Source of the DNA: Mesotoga sp. BH458_6_3_2_1 | GTDB lineage: Bacteria > Thermotogota > Thermotogae > Petrotogales > Kosmotogaceae | Length of the DNA: 64,000 bases | Assembly (NCBI RefSeq): GCF_003664995.1 | Contig: NZ_JFHL01000002.1 | Coordinates: 186,001 to 250,000, forward strand | Reading direction: 5' to 3' | In this document: piece after piece, positions 53,184 to 63,716 of the stretch | How the letters are laid out: each line of letters starts with the position of its first letter | Position numbering within the stretch: position 1 is the first letter of the stretch | The notes under the pieces: model-generated | What the model was told of the DNA's origin: nothing | Seen by the model: the letters and a program-made list of their open reading frames with translations, nothing else | Database searches by the model: none | Program-made: the position numbers and the translations under genes

Positions 53184-54293
53184 ATGAACAGTCGAAAGAC
53201 CTTCGCTTTGATCGATCTGTCTGCTTATATGCAGAATCTTCATTATTTGTCAAGGAAAGCATCTCCGGCGAAGTTGATGGTTGTTGTGAAAGCTGACGCT
53301 TATGGTCACGGCGCAGTGGAGTTATCGAGGGCCGCTCGGGATATCGGCATTGAGCAGCTAGCAGTCGCTTTTCTTGAAGAAGGTATCAAGATTCGAGAAG
53401 GTGGGGTCGATCTGCCAATTCTTATACTGAACTATGTTGACAGACACGAAATCCCTATCGCCAGGAAATTCGGCTTGACACCAACTCTTTGCTCATTTGG
53501 CCAGCTTGAGGAAATTGTTGACCTCGAAGTGTCGCTTCCCGATTTTCATATTGTTGTGGACACAGGAATGAGGCGTCTCGGTATGGAGTGGGAGGACTCG
53601 TTGCGATTATATGAGTCGGCCATCTCGAAAGGAATTAGAATCACTGGCGCGTACACGCATTTTGCTACTGCAGATGAGAAAGAGAGTGACTTTGTGTCTG
53701 AGCAGCAAGATTCTTTTGATAGATTCCTGGCAGGTTTAGGAAAAAAACCATTTGGCGGTTTCAAAACTCACATATCTAACAGCGCCGGGACTATTTTTCT
53801 CGACAACTCGAGATACGACTATGTGAGAGCGGGAATTGCTACCTATGGCTTGCAACCCTCGATTATTGCAGATAATAATCTCAAGCCAATACTTGAGTGG
53901 AAGACTTGTATCTCCTATTTGAAGGAGATACATGCCGGTTATTCGGTTAGCTATGGTAGGACCTTCCTTGCCAACCACGATATGCTGGTGGCAACGATTC
54001 CGGTTGGTTATGCCGATGGTTACAGTCGACTCTTATCAAACAAGGGTTATGTTATCATTGCGGGCAAGAGATGCAGGGTATTAGGCAGGGTTTGCATGGA
54101 TCAATTTGTGGTCGATGTCTCTCACATAGAGAGAAAGCTCTCCGTAGGAGATGAAGTGGTTATCATTGGTTCTCAGGAAGGGGAGAGAATCACGGCTGAG
54201 GAGATAGCGGATCTTTGCGGCACCATCAACTACGAGGTTGTCTGCTCGATCTCTTCAAGAGTTCCAAGGATCTATCGGAAAGGAGAAAATTGA
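53184..54293 (+). CDS. alr: Alanine racemase
   Basis: Makes D-alanine for peptidoglycan. The 369-residue fold-III PLP enzyme has VVVKADAYGHG with the PLP Lys (about 36), the RRLGMEW segment, and VSYGRTF with the catalytic Tyr in the C-terminal domain. GRVCMDQF is the usual signature around the active-site Met-Asp. Weak AAGGT precedes ATG 53184. The stop overlaps the yhaM ATG. Ddl, which uses D-Ala, lies three genes downstream. Confidence 0.95.
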   Translation: MNSRKTFALIDLSAYMQNLHYLSRKASPAKLMVVVKADAYGHGAVELSRAARDIGIEQLAVAFLEEGIKIREGGVDLPILILNYVDRHEIPIARKFGLTPTLCSFGQLEEIVDLEVSLPDFHIVVDTGMRRLGMEWEDSLRLYESAISKGIRITGAYTHFATADEKESDFVSEQQDSFDRFLAGLGKKPFGGFKTHISNSAGTIFLDNSRYDYVRAGIATYGLQPSIIADNNLKPILEWKTCISYLKEIHAGYSVSYGRTFLANHDMLVATIPVGYADGYSRLLSNKGYVIIAGKRCRVLGRVCMDQFVVDVSHIERKLSVGDEVVIIGSQEGERITAEEIADLCGTINYEVVCSISSRVPRIYRKGEN

Positions 54294-55345
54294 TGAAACT
54301 CCGCGATATTATTGGAAATGAGATTTTGAATCAGATAAATGCTGATCAGGATAAGACCAACAAGGATGGATTTCCCTTTGTTTCAGATCTTCGTCCGGGA
54401 AGTTCCGTGCTGTCTGTTTTCAAAGTGCATTCGAAGAGAATTCAGGAGGCCAGAGATGGGAAGAAATTCTTGCTTCTCACTCTCTCCGATAAGACGGGCG
54501 CCATTAGGGCTATAGATTGGTTCAATGCTGAGCAGAACGACAGCGCTTTGGAACAGGGAACTGTTGTAAGAGTTTCGGCTCGTGTAGTTGTTTATGAAGA
54601 CAGGCAGCAGCTTAACCTTGATTCGGAAGGGATTCAAGTTCTTGAGATAGGACAATACGATCCCGAAAGGTTTATGGCTGTAACAACGAAGGATATCCCC
54701 CAGATGTACGATGATCTTCTCAGTTTTATCAACAGTATCAGTGACCAGTACATAAGGACACTGCTCAAAGAGATGTTTGAGAACGACAAGAAATTCATCG
54801 AGAAGTTCATAATCTCACCCGCTGCGTCAAAGGTTCATCACGCGTATAAGGGAGGCCTTCTGGAACATACAATGTCAGTTGCAGAACTGTGTGCCTTTTT
54901 CGCAGTTAAGTACAATGAGTCCGTAGACAAAGATCTCTTGATAGCCGGCGCCTTATTGCATGATGTTGGCAAAGTATACGAATACGCTGTCACTCCGTCA
55001 GGAATTGACAGGACCAATGACGGTGAACTGGTCGGGCATATCGCGATGGGCATAGAGATGATTGGCAGAGCCATTTCTAAGATTCAGGGTTTTCCGCGTT
55101 ATCTTCAAACGGAGATCAAACATCTTCTTCTTTCTCATCATGGAGAGATGGAGTGGGGTTCTCCAGTTATTCCAAAAACGACCGAAGCGATTGTCCTTCA
55201 CATGGCCGATGATTTGGATTCTAAGGTTGCCCAGTTTCGAGAGATAGAAGAGAGAGAGTTCAATGGTTCTACGTCTTCCTGGAGCAACTATGACCGGTTC
55301 CTGAATAGAAGAGTATTCATGAAGAATCGAAGATCGGGCGACTGA
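54293..55345 (+). CDS. yhaM: 3'-5' exoribonuclease YhaM family protein
   Basis: A 350-residue protein with an N-terminal OB-fold nucleic-acid domain (about 35-125, LLLTLSDKTGAIRAIDW) and a C-terminal HD domain with GGLLEHTMSV, LLHDVGK and LSHHGEMEWGSP. YhaM-type enzymes degrade RNA and some DNA from the 3' end. ATG 54293 has GGAGAAAA before it and overlaps the alr stop as TGATG; the 26 codons upstream in frame lie inside alr. Confidence 0.92.
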   Translation: MKLRDIIGNEILNQINADQDKTNKDGFPFVSDLRPGSSVLSVFKVHSKRIQEARDGKKFLLLTLSDKTGAIRAIDWFNAEQNDSALEQGTVVRVSARVVVYEDRQQLNLDSEGIQVLEIGQYDPERFMAVTTKDIPQMYDDLLSFINSISDQYIRTLLKEMFENDKKFIEKFIISPAASKVHHAYKGGLLEHTMSVAELCAFFAVKYNESVDKDLLIAGALLHDVGKVYEYAVTPSGIDRTNDGELVGHIAMGIEMIGRAISKIQGFPRYLQTEIKHLLLSHHGEMEWGSPVIPKTTEAIVLHMADDLDSKVAQFREIEEREFNGSTSSWSNYDRFLNRRVFMKNRRSGD

Positions 55346-55363
55346 AGAAGTAGGAGTGATATC

Positions 55364-57583
55364 TTGCCAGACAAGCTTGTAATCGTTGAATCGCCAGCGA
55401 AGGCGAAGACAATTGGTAGATTCTTAGGAAAGAACTACGAAGTTACCGCTTCCAAGGGACACGTCAGAGATCTGCCAGAATCGAATTTGGGATTGAATCC
55501 TGATACCTTTGAGCCGACATATGAGGTTTTGAAAGGTAAAGAGAAGGTAGTTCAAGAACTCGCGAAGAAATCAAAAGGCAAGAAAGTCTTTCTTGCTTCT
55601 GACCTTGACCGCGAAGGCGAAGCAATCGCATGGCATATTTCTGAGCTTCTGGGTCTTCCTCAAAACGAAAAGAATAGAATAGTCTTCAATGAGATTACTG
55701 AATCGGCAATAAAAAGTGCAATACTGGATCCGAGAGAAATAGACATGTCGAAAGTCGAGGCTCAGGTAGCCAGGAGAGTTCTCGACAGAATTGTGGGTTA
55801 TAAAATTAGTCCAATTCTCTGGAGAACGATGACAAAGGGATTGAGTGCCGGAAGAGTTCAGTCTGTAGCCTTGAAGTTCATGGTCGAGCTTGAGAAGAAG
55901 ATCGCTGTCTTCGTACCACATAAATTCTTCAAAATCTTTGCCCAGGTCGGCGAAGATCGATTCTCTCTTTCGCAGATTGATGGCAAGAAGTTTAACAATA
56001 AATCTATAACAAGCGAAGAGAAGAGAGACGAGGTAGTACATGAGCTCTCAAAGGCCAATCTCCGTGTAAAAGATGTCAGAAAGCGTACTTCGAAAAGAAA
56101 TGCTCCGATGCCTTTCATTACATCAACTCTTCAGCAAGGCGCGATTGGCGAGCTCGGGTGGAGTGCGAGCAAGACGATGAAGATTGCACAGCAACTATAT
56201 GAAGGAATAGAAACTGATAAGGGCCAGATAGCCTTTATAACATACATGAGAACTGACTCTACTAGAATTTCTAGCGTGGCGAGAGAAAAGGCTGTAGAGA
56301 TCGTCACTAGAAAATTTGGAAAGGAATACGTTGGTTCGGTACGATCTGCCGGGAAGGGCAAGAAGATTCAGGATGCACATGAAGCGATAAGGCCCACCTA
56401 TCCCGAAAACGATCCGGAGACAGCTAAGAAGCTTATATCCGGTGATAATCTGAGGCTTTACACGCTTATTTGGAACAGGTTCATCGCTTCTCAGATGGCT
56501 AGTGCAGAATATGCAGTGACAGATGTACAGCTAGAAGACGAGAACAAGAAGTATATACTCAGCTTAACCGGTGAACGAAGACTGTTCGATGGCTTTGAAA
56601 GAATTATCTCGAGATCATCGAAGAGTGAGATTGGTCGCGATTACAAGAAGTGTGAAGAGATCAAGCCTTCTAAGATAGAATTCGAGGAAGATACAACCAA
56701 ACCGCCCTCCAGATTTAGCGAAGCTTCTCTAGTAAAAGAACTCGAGAAGAGAGGAATCGGTCGTCCCTCAACTTATGCGACAATTATCTCCACACTACTA
56801 GACAGAAAATACGTACTTCGACAGTCCAGAGAGTTAAGGCCAACACTACTAGGTTCGATTGTAAATGAGTTTCTCAATGATTATTTTCCTGATGTCGTTG
56901 ACATGAATTTTACCGCAAACATGGAGGAAGAACTTGACGATGTAGAAAATGGTGCCAAGAAGTGGCAAGATGTTGTCCAGGGCTTCTATGGCGGCTTCAA
57001 GACGGATCTGGATCAGATTGATAAGAAGATCAAGAAGGGGGAGCTTAGAATTGAGTTCCTGACAGACAAAGAATGCTCTTGTGGCGGCAATTTCAAGATA
57101 GTCTTCGGAAGGTATGGCGGGTATTTGAAGTGTCAATCATGTGAAAAGAACGAATCTGTCGATATGACCTCTTTCACCTGCGTGATAGACGGGAAAGTCT
57201 TGTTGAAGGATGTTGCAGCCAATCAGAAAATGGAAGTGGAGATAGATGAGAAGTGTCCGGAATGTGGTTCCGCTCTTGTTAAGAGAAAGGGCAGGTACGG
57301 TGAGTTCATCGCATGCTCGGCTTACCCGAAATGCAAGTACACAAGAAACGTGAGAATAGACGCCCCATGTCCCAAGTGCGGAGGGGTGGTTGAGAAACTC
57401 CGTAGCAAGAAAGGTAAGAATTACTACAAGTGTTCAGAATGTGGAGAGCTTTACTGGAATGAGCCCGCAAAGGAGAAATGCGAAATCTGTGATTCTCGTC
57501 TCTTTCTCAAAATCAAGCGGGGAGGAAAAAAGGTCCATTACTGCGAAAAGTGCAAGAAAGAGTTCGAAATGGAGGAAGGTTGA
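55364..57583 (+). CDS. topA: DNA topoisomerase I
   Basis: Type IA topoisomerase relaxing negative supercoils. The 739 residues show a Toprim domain with VESPAKAKTI (8-17) and LASDLDREGEA, the catalytic Tyr294 in YMRTDSTR, and three C-terminal Cys4 zinc ribbons (CSCGGNF...CQSC; CPECG...C; CPKCG...CSECG) plus a fourth CEIC...CEKC pair. Start TTG 55364 has GGAG eight bases upstream. Stop overlaps the ddl ATG. Confidence 0.96.
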   Translation: MPDKLVIVESPAKAKTIGRFLGKNYEVTASKGHVRDLPESNLGLNPDTFEPTYEVLKGKEKVVQELAKKSKGKKVFLASDLDREGEAIAWHISELLGLPQNEKNRIVFNEITESAIKSAILDPREIDMSKVEAQVARRVLDRIVGYKISPILWRTMTKGLSAGRVQSVALKFMVELEKKIAVFVPHKFFKIFAQVGEDRFSLSQIDGKKFNNKSITSEEKRDEVVHELSKANLRVKDVRKRTSKRNAPMPFITSTLQQGAIGELGWSASKTMKIAQQLYEGIETDKGQIAFITYMRTDSTRISSVAREKAVEIVTRKFGKEYVGSVRSAGKGKKIQDAHEAIRPTYPENDPETAKKLISGDNLRLYTLIWNRFIASQMASAEYAVTDVQLEDENKKYILSLTGERRLFDGFERIISRSSKSEIGRDYKKCEEIKPSKIEFEEDTTKPPSRFSEASLVKELEKRGIGRPSTYATIISTLLDRKYVLRQSRELRPTLLGSIVNEFLNDYFPDVVDMNFTANMEEELDDVENGAKKWQDVVQGFYGGFKTDLDQIDKKIKKGELRIEFLTDKECSCGGNFKIVFGRYGGYLKCQSCEKNESVDMTSFTCVIDGKVLLKDVAANQKMEVEIDEKCPECGSALVKRKGRYGEFIACSAYPKCKYTRNVRIDAPCPKCGGVVEKLRSKKGKNYYKCSECGELYWNEPAKEKCEICDSRLFLKIKRGGKKVHYCEKCKKEFEMEEG

Positions 57584-58494
57584 TGACCAAGAAAGTTGCG
57601 GTTGTCTACGGCGGTTTTTCAAACGAGAGAGATGTGTCAATCAAGAGTGGAATAAACATTGCCAAGTCTCTGGAAAGGTTAGGAGTTGAGGTTTTGCCGT
57701 TTGATCTTAAGAGAGACACAATTGCCGACCTCCTTGAAGTGAAGACCGATCTCTTTTTCCTTGCTCTCCACGGCAAGTTTGGCGAAGACGGGACTATTCA
57801 AGGCATGCTGGAACTTGCGGGTCTTCCTTATACCGGTTCCGACTCAATAACGAGTGCGATTTGCTTTGATAAGGAGATTACCTACAGACTGGTCGATGGA
57901 ACTGCAGACCTGCCAGTATGGAAGAGAGTTGAAAGGGTAAAAGACGTTGAGGGGTGGGAGATATTCCCGTGCGTTATAAAGCCTGTGAGAGAAGGATCCA
58001 GCATAGGGGTTTACATCTGCGATGATCAATCGATTCTTGAGGAGAGAACCGGAGAACTGCTAGCCGCTTACGATTCTCTTCTTCTAGAAGAACATATCGC
58101 GGGAAGAGAAGTGACAGTATCGGTAATCGATTCTAAAGAGGGTCCTGTAGTGCTTCCAATTCTTGAGATCAGACCCAAGAAGCGTTTCTATGACTATGAA
58201 GCTAAGTACATAGCGGGATTTACAGACTTTGTGGTACCTGCTCCTTTAGAAGAGAGTGTTCAAAAAGCGATCATCGAGAAGTCGGTCGCCATATACCAGC
58301 TTCTAGGTTGCCGTGATCTTTCGAGGATCGACGGTATACTCAGGGAAGACACGTTTTACTTTCTTGAAGTAAATACCATACCCGGAATGACTGACTTAAG
58401 CGATCTTCCAATGTCTGCGAGGGCAGTGGGAATGAGTATCGAAGATGTTGTCGGCGGCGTGGTTGAGGTAGCTGAAAGAAGGAACAGGAGGTAA
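57583..58494 (+). CDS. ddl: D-alanine--D-alanine ligase
   Basis: ATP-grasp enzyme joining two D-Ala for the peptidoglycan stem. The 303 residues have [17 protein letters not shown] at the N-terminus, [15 protein letters not shown] (ATP-binding loop), [15 protein letters not shown] and [11 protein letters not shown] with the Mg ligands. ATG 57583 overlaps the topA stop as TGATG; the 11 codons upstream in frame are within topA. It works downstream of alr in the same run. Confidence 0.95.
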   Translation: MTKKVAVVYGGFSNERDVSIKSGINIAKSLERLGVEVLPFDLKRDTIADLLEVKTDLFFLALHGKFGEDGTIQGMLELAGLPYTGSDSITSAICFDKEITYRLVDGTADLPVWKRVERVKDVEGWEIFPCVIKPVREGSSIGVYICDDQSILEERTGELLAAYDSLLLEEHIAGREVTVSVIDSKEGPVVLPILEIRPKKRFYDYEAKYIAGFTDFVVPAPLEESVQKAIIEKSVAIYQLLGCRDLSRIDGILREDTFYFLEVNTIPGMTDLSDLPMSARAVGMSIEDVVGGVVEVAERRNRR

Positions 58495-58496
58495 TC

Positions 58497-59045
58497 ATGC
58501 AGGATATTCACGGAACGACCATACTTGTTCTTAGGAAAAATGAGAAGACGGTCATGATAGGAGATGGTCAGATCACGATCGGAGATACCGTTATGAAAGG
58601 AACAGCCAGGAAGGTCAGAAAACTTGGCGACGGTTCGGTTTTGGCAGGTTTTGCAGGTTCTGTGGCCGATGCAATGACCCTTTTTGAGAAATTTGAAGAG
58701 AAATTGAGGGAAGTCAACGCGAATCTTAAAAGAGCGGCCGTAAACCTAGCCAAAGAGTGGAGGACAAACAAGGTCCTTAGAAATCTTCAGGCACTTCTTT
58801 TGGTTGCCGACAAGGATAGCATTCTTCTGGTATCGGGCAACGGGGAAGTTATAGAACCAGATGGAGATGTTCTTGCTATAGGATCTGGTGGCTCCTACGC
58901 CCTCGCAGCTGCAAGGGCACTAATAAGATACAGTAGTCTTGAGGCGGAAGAGATAGCGACGAAAGCGATGGAGATTGCCAGCGAAATCTGCATTTATACG
59001 AACACGAAATTCACTCTGGAAACACTTGGAGGAGAAAAGCAATGA
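58497..59045 (+). CDS. hslV: ATP-dependent protease subunit HslV
   Basis: Threonine protease of the HslUV complex. Residues 1-6 are a propeptide (MQDIHG) removed to expose Thr7, the nucleophile of [22 protein letters not shown] and [14 protein letters not shown] are signatures. The mature chain is about 176 residues, normal. AGGAGGTAATC precedes the ATG. Stop overlaps the hslU ATG as ATGA. Confidence 0.96.
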   Translation: MQDIHGTTILVLRKNEKTVMIGDGQITIGDTVMKGTARKVRKLGDGSVLAGFAGSVADAMTLFEKFEEKLREVNANLKRAAVNLAKEWRTNKVLRNLQALLLVADKDSILLVSGNGEVIEPDGDVLAIGSGGSYALAAARALIRYSSLEAEEIATKAMEIASEICIYTNTKFTLETLGGEKQ

Positions 59046-60430
59046 ATAGAGAAGAATTGGACGACTTGACTCCGAAAAGAATTGTCGAGGAACTAGACAA
59101 ATACATAGTTGGACAGGAAAAGGCCAAGAGGGCAGTTGCTGTTGCGATGAGAAATAGAATTCGAAGGCAGAAGCTTCCGGAAGAGATGAGAAAAGACGTC
59201 ATACCAAAGAACATACTTATGATGGGTCCCACGGGAGTAGGGAAGACCGAGATAGCAAGAAGGCTGGCAGAACTCACTGGTTCTCCTTTTACTAAGGTTG
59301 AGGCAACTAGGTTTACTGAAGTGGGTTACGTGGGTAAAAACGTTGAGTCGATAATAAGGGAACTCGTTGAAGTCGGTGTCAACATGGTCAAACAGGAAAA
59401 AATGAGTGAAGTAGAGGGTAAAGCAACTTATCAAGTAGAAGAGAGAATCCTCGAATCTCTTGTTCCCGGGCCACAGAGTAAGGGAAGTGGTGCAAGGAAC
59501 ATTCTTGAGCTTTTCCAAGGTCAGCAGCAGCCAAAACCCAGTCAGGAAGAAATCGATAGAATAAGAAGCCGCAGGGAAGACTACAGAGAACGTCTGAGAA
59601 GTGGAGATCTCGAAGAACTGGAAATTGAGATCGAAGTCGAAGACCATAGTCAACCAATGATAATGATTCCTGGAATGGAGGATATGGGAATAGACATGTC
59701 GGGAGTTCTGGGAGGAATGGTACCGAAAAAGACAAAGAGGCGCAGAATGAGAATCGCCGATGCTAGAAGAACTCTTCTGCCTTTGGAAGCAGAGAAGCTT
59801 CTTGATATGGATAAAGTTGTGGCGGAAGCGATTGAAAGAGTGCAGAATCGCGGAATAGTTTTCGTAGACGAAATTGATAAGATCACATTCAGAAGTGGTT
59901 CCCACGGACCTGATGTCTCAAGGGAAGGCGTTCAAAGAGATCTTCTACCGATTATCGAAGGAACGACCGTTACTACTAAACACGGGCAGATAAGAACTGA
60001 CTACATACTATTCATTGCGGCGGGAGCCTTCCATACTGCGAAGCCGTCTGATTTGATTCCGGAGTTTCAGGGGAGGTTTCCAATAAGAGTTGAACTTGAT
60101 GCCCTTACTCAGAAGGATTTTTTGAGGATTCTAGTCGAACCTAAGAATGCTATAACAAAGCAGTATGCTGCGTTGCTGGAAACCGAAGGGGTAAGAGTGG
60201 TTTTTGAAGAGGACGGTTTGAGAGAGATAGCCAGGGTTTCTCACAATCTGAATGAGAAGATCGAAAACATTGGAGCGAGAAGGCTTTACACGGTAGTTGA
60301 AAAGGTTCTCGAGGAGACTTCATTCAACGCACCAGAAGTTCCAGAAGAACTCATAGTGAACAGGAAGTACGTTAATGACAAGATCGGCGAGATAGCTGCC
60401 GATGAGGACTTAAGCGCTTTCATACTGTAA
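59042..60430 (+). CDS. hslU: ATPase subunit HslU of the HslUV protease
   Basis: AAA+ unfoldase feeding HslV. The 462 residues include Walker [10 protein letters not shown] (about 60-68), [16 protein letters not shown] with the pore-loop GYVG, a long I-domain rich in charged residues (about 110-230), Walker [10 protein letters not shown] and the sensor region NIGARRLYT. The C-terminus (DLSAFIL) is the conserved tail that inserts into HslV. Overlaps hslV and dprA by 4 and 1 bases. Confidence 0.97.
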   Translation: MNREELDDLTPKRIVEELDKYIVGQEKAKRAVAVAMRNRIRRQKLPEEMRKDVIPKNILMMGPTGVGKTEIARRLAELTGSPFTKVEATRFTEVGYVGKNVESIIRELVEVGVNMVKQEKMSEVEGKATYQVEERILESLVPGPQSKGSGARNILELFQGQQQPKPSQEEIDRIRSRREDYRERLRSGDLEELEIEIEVEDHSQPMIMIPGMEDMGIDMSGVLGGMVPKKTKRRRMRIADARRTLLPLEAEKLLDMDKVVAEAIERVQNRGIVFVDEIDKITFRSGSHGPDVSREGVQRDLLPIIEGTTVTTKHGQIRTDYILFIAAGAFHTAKPSDLIPEFQGRFPIRVELDALTQKDFLRILVEPKNAITKQYAALLETEGVRVVFEEDGLREIARVSHNLNEKIENIGARRLYTVVEKVLEETSFNAPEVPEELIVNRKYVNDKIGEIAADEDLSAFIL

Positions 60431-61449
60431 TGGAAAGAACAGAATATGCTGCAATAGCTCTTTCTGGTGATTTCGTACCTTCTGAGATGTGTAAGATAGA
60501 GAGCGTGGGGCTTAGTAGCTCTCAACTATTTCATTCGCAAATAGATCTCAGCAGAAGCAAATTGAAGAATTACTGCAAGAATTTTTCTTCCGTGGTAAAA
60601 ACCATTTCGAAATACAGGAACTTCATTACTTTCAATGATGAACAATATCCCGATGCCCTCAGAAACATATTTGAACCGCCTGCTGTTCTGTTCTATGAAG
60701 GAGAGCTTTCGCTCATCAATTCGCAGAGTATTCTAGCCGTTGTGGGTTCCAGAAAAGCAGACAGGTATGGTGTCTCGATTGCGAAGGAATACTCCAGATC
60801 ACTTTCCGAAACCGGTATTACGATAGTCAGTGGTCTCGCCGTCGGAATCGATGCACAAGCCCATCTAGGAGCTCTCGAAGGCAGCGGTTCAACAGTGGGG
60901 ATACTTGGAACGGGGATCGATATTGCTTATCCCGCAACCAACAGACAACTTATAAGATTGGTGATGGAAAGAGGCTGTGTCCTTTCTGAGTATCTTCCCG
61001 GAACTCCTCCGCTAAAACATAACTTCCCAAGGAGAAATAGAATCATTGCCGGCTTATCTAGAGCGGTTTTTGTAGTGCAGGCTACTCTGAGAAGCGGTTC
61101 TTTGATTACAGCGAGACTTGCTATAGAGAACGGAAGAGATGTCTTCGCTATTCCAGGGGACATAAGTAGGAGAAACTCAGAAGGGACTAATTGGCTGATT
61201 AAGAACGGAGCGAAACTGGTTTCCGAATGCAAAGACATAGTGGAAGAGTTTCCCGAGATACTCATGCGCGAGGTTTCCAAAGAAAGAATAGAATCACAAG
61301 TTCTGGAAGTTCTGGGAGACGGTTCTCTTACTTTCGAAGAACTCCTTCTGAGAGCAAACTTATCGAGCAAGGATCTGATTGTTGAACTGACAAATCTGCA
61401 ATTGGGAGGTTACGTTTACGAGGAAAACGGGCGTTGGAATAGAACTTAG
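60430..61449 (+). CDS. dprA: DNA-processing protein DprA
   Basis: Loads RecA on incoming single-stranded DNA in natural transformation. The 339 residues contain a Rossmann-like fold with AVVGSRKADRYG, TIVSGLAVGIDAQAH, GTGIDIAYPATN, and PRRNRIIAGLS. A C-terminal winged-helix part follows (about 275-335). The start overlaps the hslU stop by one base. No other competence genes are in this window. Confidence 0.95.
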   Translation: MERTEYAAIALSGDFVPSEMCKIESVGLSSSQLFHSQIDLSRSKLKNYCKNFSSVVKTISKYRNFITFNDEQYPDALRNIFEPPAVLFYEGELSLINSQSILAVVGSRKADRYGVSIAKEYSRSLSETGITIVSGLAVGIDAQAHLGALEGSGSTVGILGTGIDIAYPATNRQLIRLVMERGCVLSEYLPGTPPLKHNFPRRNRIIAGLSRAVFVVQATLRSGSLITARLAIENGRDVFAIPGDISRRNSEGTNWLIKNGAKLVSECKDIVEEFPEILMREVSKERIESQVLEVLGDGSLTFEELLLRANLSSKDLIVELTNLQLGGYVYEENGRWNRT

Positions 61450-61460
61450 TGGATTTGAGC

Positions 61461-61469
61461 TGGTATAAT
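61461..61469 (+). promoter_or_regulatory. Extended -10 promoter of fba
   Basis: TGGTATAAT: TG at 61461-61462 and a perfect TATAAT at 61464-61469, an extended -10. No -35 is seen, which an extended -10 tolerates. The fba ATG at 61513 is preceded by TTGGAGGGGAG. Confidence 0.6.
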
Positions 61470-61512
61470 CTTGATGAAATGTAGATGTTGAAACGAGATT
61501 GGAGGGGAGAAA

Positions 61513-62457
61513 ATGCCGTACGTAAATACCAAGGAAATACTGGAGAAAGCAAATAAAGGATTTTATGCTGTACCGGCTCTGAATATTAACAATCTTGAGT
61601 TTCTTCAGGCAATTATTGATGCCGGAGTTGAAGAGCGTTCTCCAGTGATAATAGAGACCTCTGAAGGAGCAATTAAGTACGCGGGAAATGGGGATGCTAA
61701 ACTTGGAGCGAGATTATTTGTTTCAATGGTGAAAGGCTATGCCGATACAGTGGAAATTCCTGTTTCACTTCATGTTGACCATGGAAAGAACTTCGATATT
61801 CTTATGGCTGCAATTCAGTCGGGTTATTCATCAGTAATGATTGATGCTTCGGAGTATCCGTTTGAAAAGAATGTGAAAGAGACTAAGAAGATAGTGGAGA
61901 TCGCCCACAGTCTGGGGGTATCGGTTGAAGCAGAATTGGGCAGGTTGGTTGGAATAGAAGACAACGTTGTGGTCGAATCTCACGAGGCAGCACTTGTTGA
62001 TCCGGATGAGGCGAAACGGTTTGTCGAAGAGACTGAAATTGATTTTCTTGCGCCGGCTATTGGTACGAGTCACGGTGCCTTCAAGTTCAAAGGAGAAGCA
62101 AAGCTTGACTTTGAAAGGCTCAAGAAAGTGAAGGAACTTACTGATCTTCCGCTTGTTCTTCATGGGGCTTCCAGTGTTCCTGAAGAGGTAAAGAACCTCG
62201 CTGAAGAATATGGGGCCGATTTCAAAGGGGCCAAGGGTGTTCCGGGGGAGATTCTGGCTGAATCCGTTAGGTTTGGAATAAACAAAGTAAATACTGATAC
62301 AGATTTGAGAATGGCCTTCATTGCTTCATTAAGAGAGTTTCTTGCAAAGAATCCCGGTGAATTCGATCCGAGAAAATACTTCAAGACACCGAAGGAATTA
62401 GTAAAGAATGTGATAAAAGCCAGGTTGAGACTTCTAGGTTGTTCTAATAAAGCATAG
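61513..62457 (+). CDS. fba: Fructose-bisphosphate aldolase, class II
   Basis: Cleaves fructose 1,6-bisphosphate to DHAP and glyceraldehyde 3-phosphate in glycolysis. The 314-residue zinc enzyme has LHVDHGKNFD (catalytic Asp and Zn His), VEAELGRLVG, IGTSHGAFKF, LHGASSVPEE with the third Zn His, and the NVNTD-like KVNTDTDLRMA segment. A strong ribosome site precedes it. ackA follows after 13 bases. Confidence 0.96.
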   Translation: MPYVNTKEILEKANKGFYAVPALNINNLEFLQAIIDAGVEERSPVIIETSEGAIKYAGNGDAKLGARLFVSMVKGYADTVEIPVSLHVDHGKNFDILMAAIQSGYSSVMIDASEYPFEKNVKETKKIVEIAHSLGVSVEAELGRLVGIEDNVVVESHEAALVDPDEAKRFVEETEIDFLAPAIGTSHGAFKFKGEAKLDFERLKKVKELTDLPLVLHGASSVPEEVKNLAEEYGADFKGAKGVPGEILAESVRFGINKVNTDTDLRMAFIASLREFLAKNPGEFDPRKYFKTPKELVKNVIKARLRLLGCSNKA

Positions 62458-62470
62458 ACGGGGGTGTCAA

Positions 62471-63700
62471 ATGAAGATTCTTGTAATCAATTGCGGCTCT
62501 TCCTCAATCAAGTACCAGCTTCTGGATGCCGCAAGTGAAAATGTAATGGCCAAAGGCTTGCTCGAAAGAATTGGCATATCTGGATCAAAACTATCTCACA
62601 AAAAGGGCGACAAGAAATTTGAGTTTGAGAAGGATATTGCCGATCACACTGAGGGGCTAGAACTAATAATCAATGTATTGCAGGCTGAAGAGACAGGTGT
62701 TGTGAAGAACATAGATGAAATTGAGGCAGTTGGCCATCGTGTCGTTCATGGAGGAGAAAGATTCGCTTCTTCGGTTCTCATTGACGATGAAGTTGTAAGG
62801 GAAATCGAGGCAAACAATTTCCTTGCCCCTCTTCATAATCCAGCGAATATTGAAGGAATAGTGGCGGCGAAGAAGATACTCCCGTCCGTACCCCATGTCG
62901 GAGTTTTCGACACTGCGTTTCATCAATCCATGCCTGAATCATCATATTTATATGCATTACCCTATGAGCTCTACAGAAAATACAGGATAAGAAGATATGG
63001 TTTCCACGGCACAAGTCACAGATATGTTGCAGAAAGGGCCGCTTCCTTGCTAGGCAAACCGTTGAAATCCCTTAAAATAATTACTGCCCATATAGGCAAC
63101 GGCGCATCTGTCGCGGCGGTAAAGAACGGTAGATCTGTGGATACCTCAATGGGCTTCACACCTCTGGAAGGACTGGTTATGGGGACCCGGTCTGGCGACA
63201 TTGATCCCGCAATCGTTCCTTTCTTACAGGAGCAAGAAGGCCTATCTGCAGGAGAAGTCAACAGTCTGCTAAATAAGGAAAGCGGTATGTATGGACTTAC
63301 AGACCGACAGTTCAGTGATATGAGGGATATAGAGGATCTGGCGATGAAGGACGAGCCTGTATGTAAGAGGGCTCATGACGTCTATGAGTACAGATTGGCA
63401 AAGTATATTGGAGCATACGCGGCTGCGATGAATGGAGTCGATGCGATTGTCTTCACGGCAGGAGTGGGAGAAAACAGCCCATACCTGAGAGCCAATATTA
63501 TCAATAAGTATCTTGGTTATCTTGGTATAACAATAGATGAGGAAAAGAACAAAGTTAGAGGGAAGGAAATGGTTATTTCTACAGAAGATTCAAGAGTCGG
63601 AGTTTTCGTGATCCCTACAAATGAAGAACTGGTCATTTCAAGGGACACACGTAAAATTGTCAAAGAAGGATTGAAGGAACTGAAACTCTGGGAAGAGTGA
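62471..63700 (+). CDS. ackA: Acetate kinase
   Basis: Converts acetyl phosphate and ADP to acetate and ATP, the usual ATP-yielding step of fermentation. The 409-residue ASKHA-fold protein shows INCGSSSIKYQL, VVHGG, FDTAFH, RRYGFHGTSHRYV, IGNGAS, GTRSGDIDP and VFTAGVGENS. With fba upstream it forms a sugar-fermentation pair. GGGTGT precedes the ATG. Confidence 0.97.
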   Translation: MKILVINCGSSSIKYQLLDAASENVMAKGLLERIGISGSKLSHKKGDKKFEFEKDIADHTEGLELIINVLQAEETGVVKNIDEIEAVGHRVVHGGERFASSVLIDDEVVREIEANNFLAPLHNPANIEGIVAAKKILPSVPHVGVFDTAFHQSMPESSYLYALPYELYRKYRIRRYGFHGTSHRYVAERAASLLGKPLKSLKIITAHIGNGASVAAVKNGRSVDTSMGFTPLEGLVMGTRSGDIDPAIVPFLQEQEGLSAGEVNSLLNKESGMYGLTDRQFSDMRDIEDLAMKDEPVCKRAHDVYEYRLAKYIGAYAAAMNGVDAIVFTAGVGENSPYLRANIINKYLGYLGITIDEEKNKVRGKEMVISTEDSRVGVFVIPTNEELVISRDTRKIVKEGLKELKLWEE

Positions 63701-63716
63701 AAGGTGATGAAGGGTC

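Noticed and set aside
59093-59905. 270-codon minus-strand frame opposite hslU
   Set aside because: Long but antisense to a highly conserved gene; composition (Phe, His, Ser rich) is that of a shadow frame.
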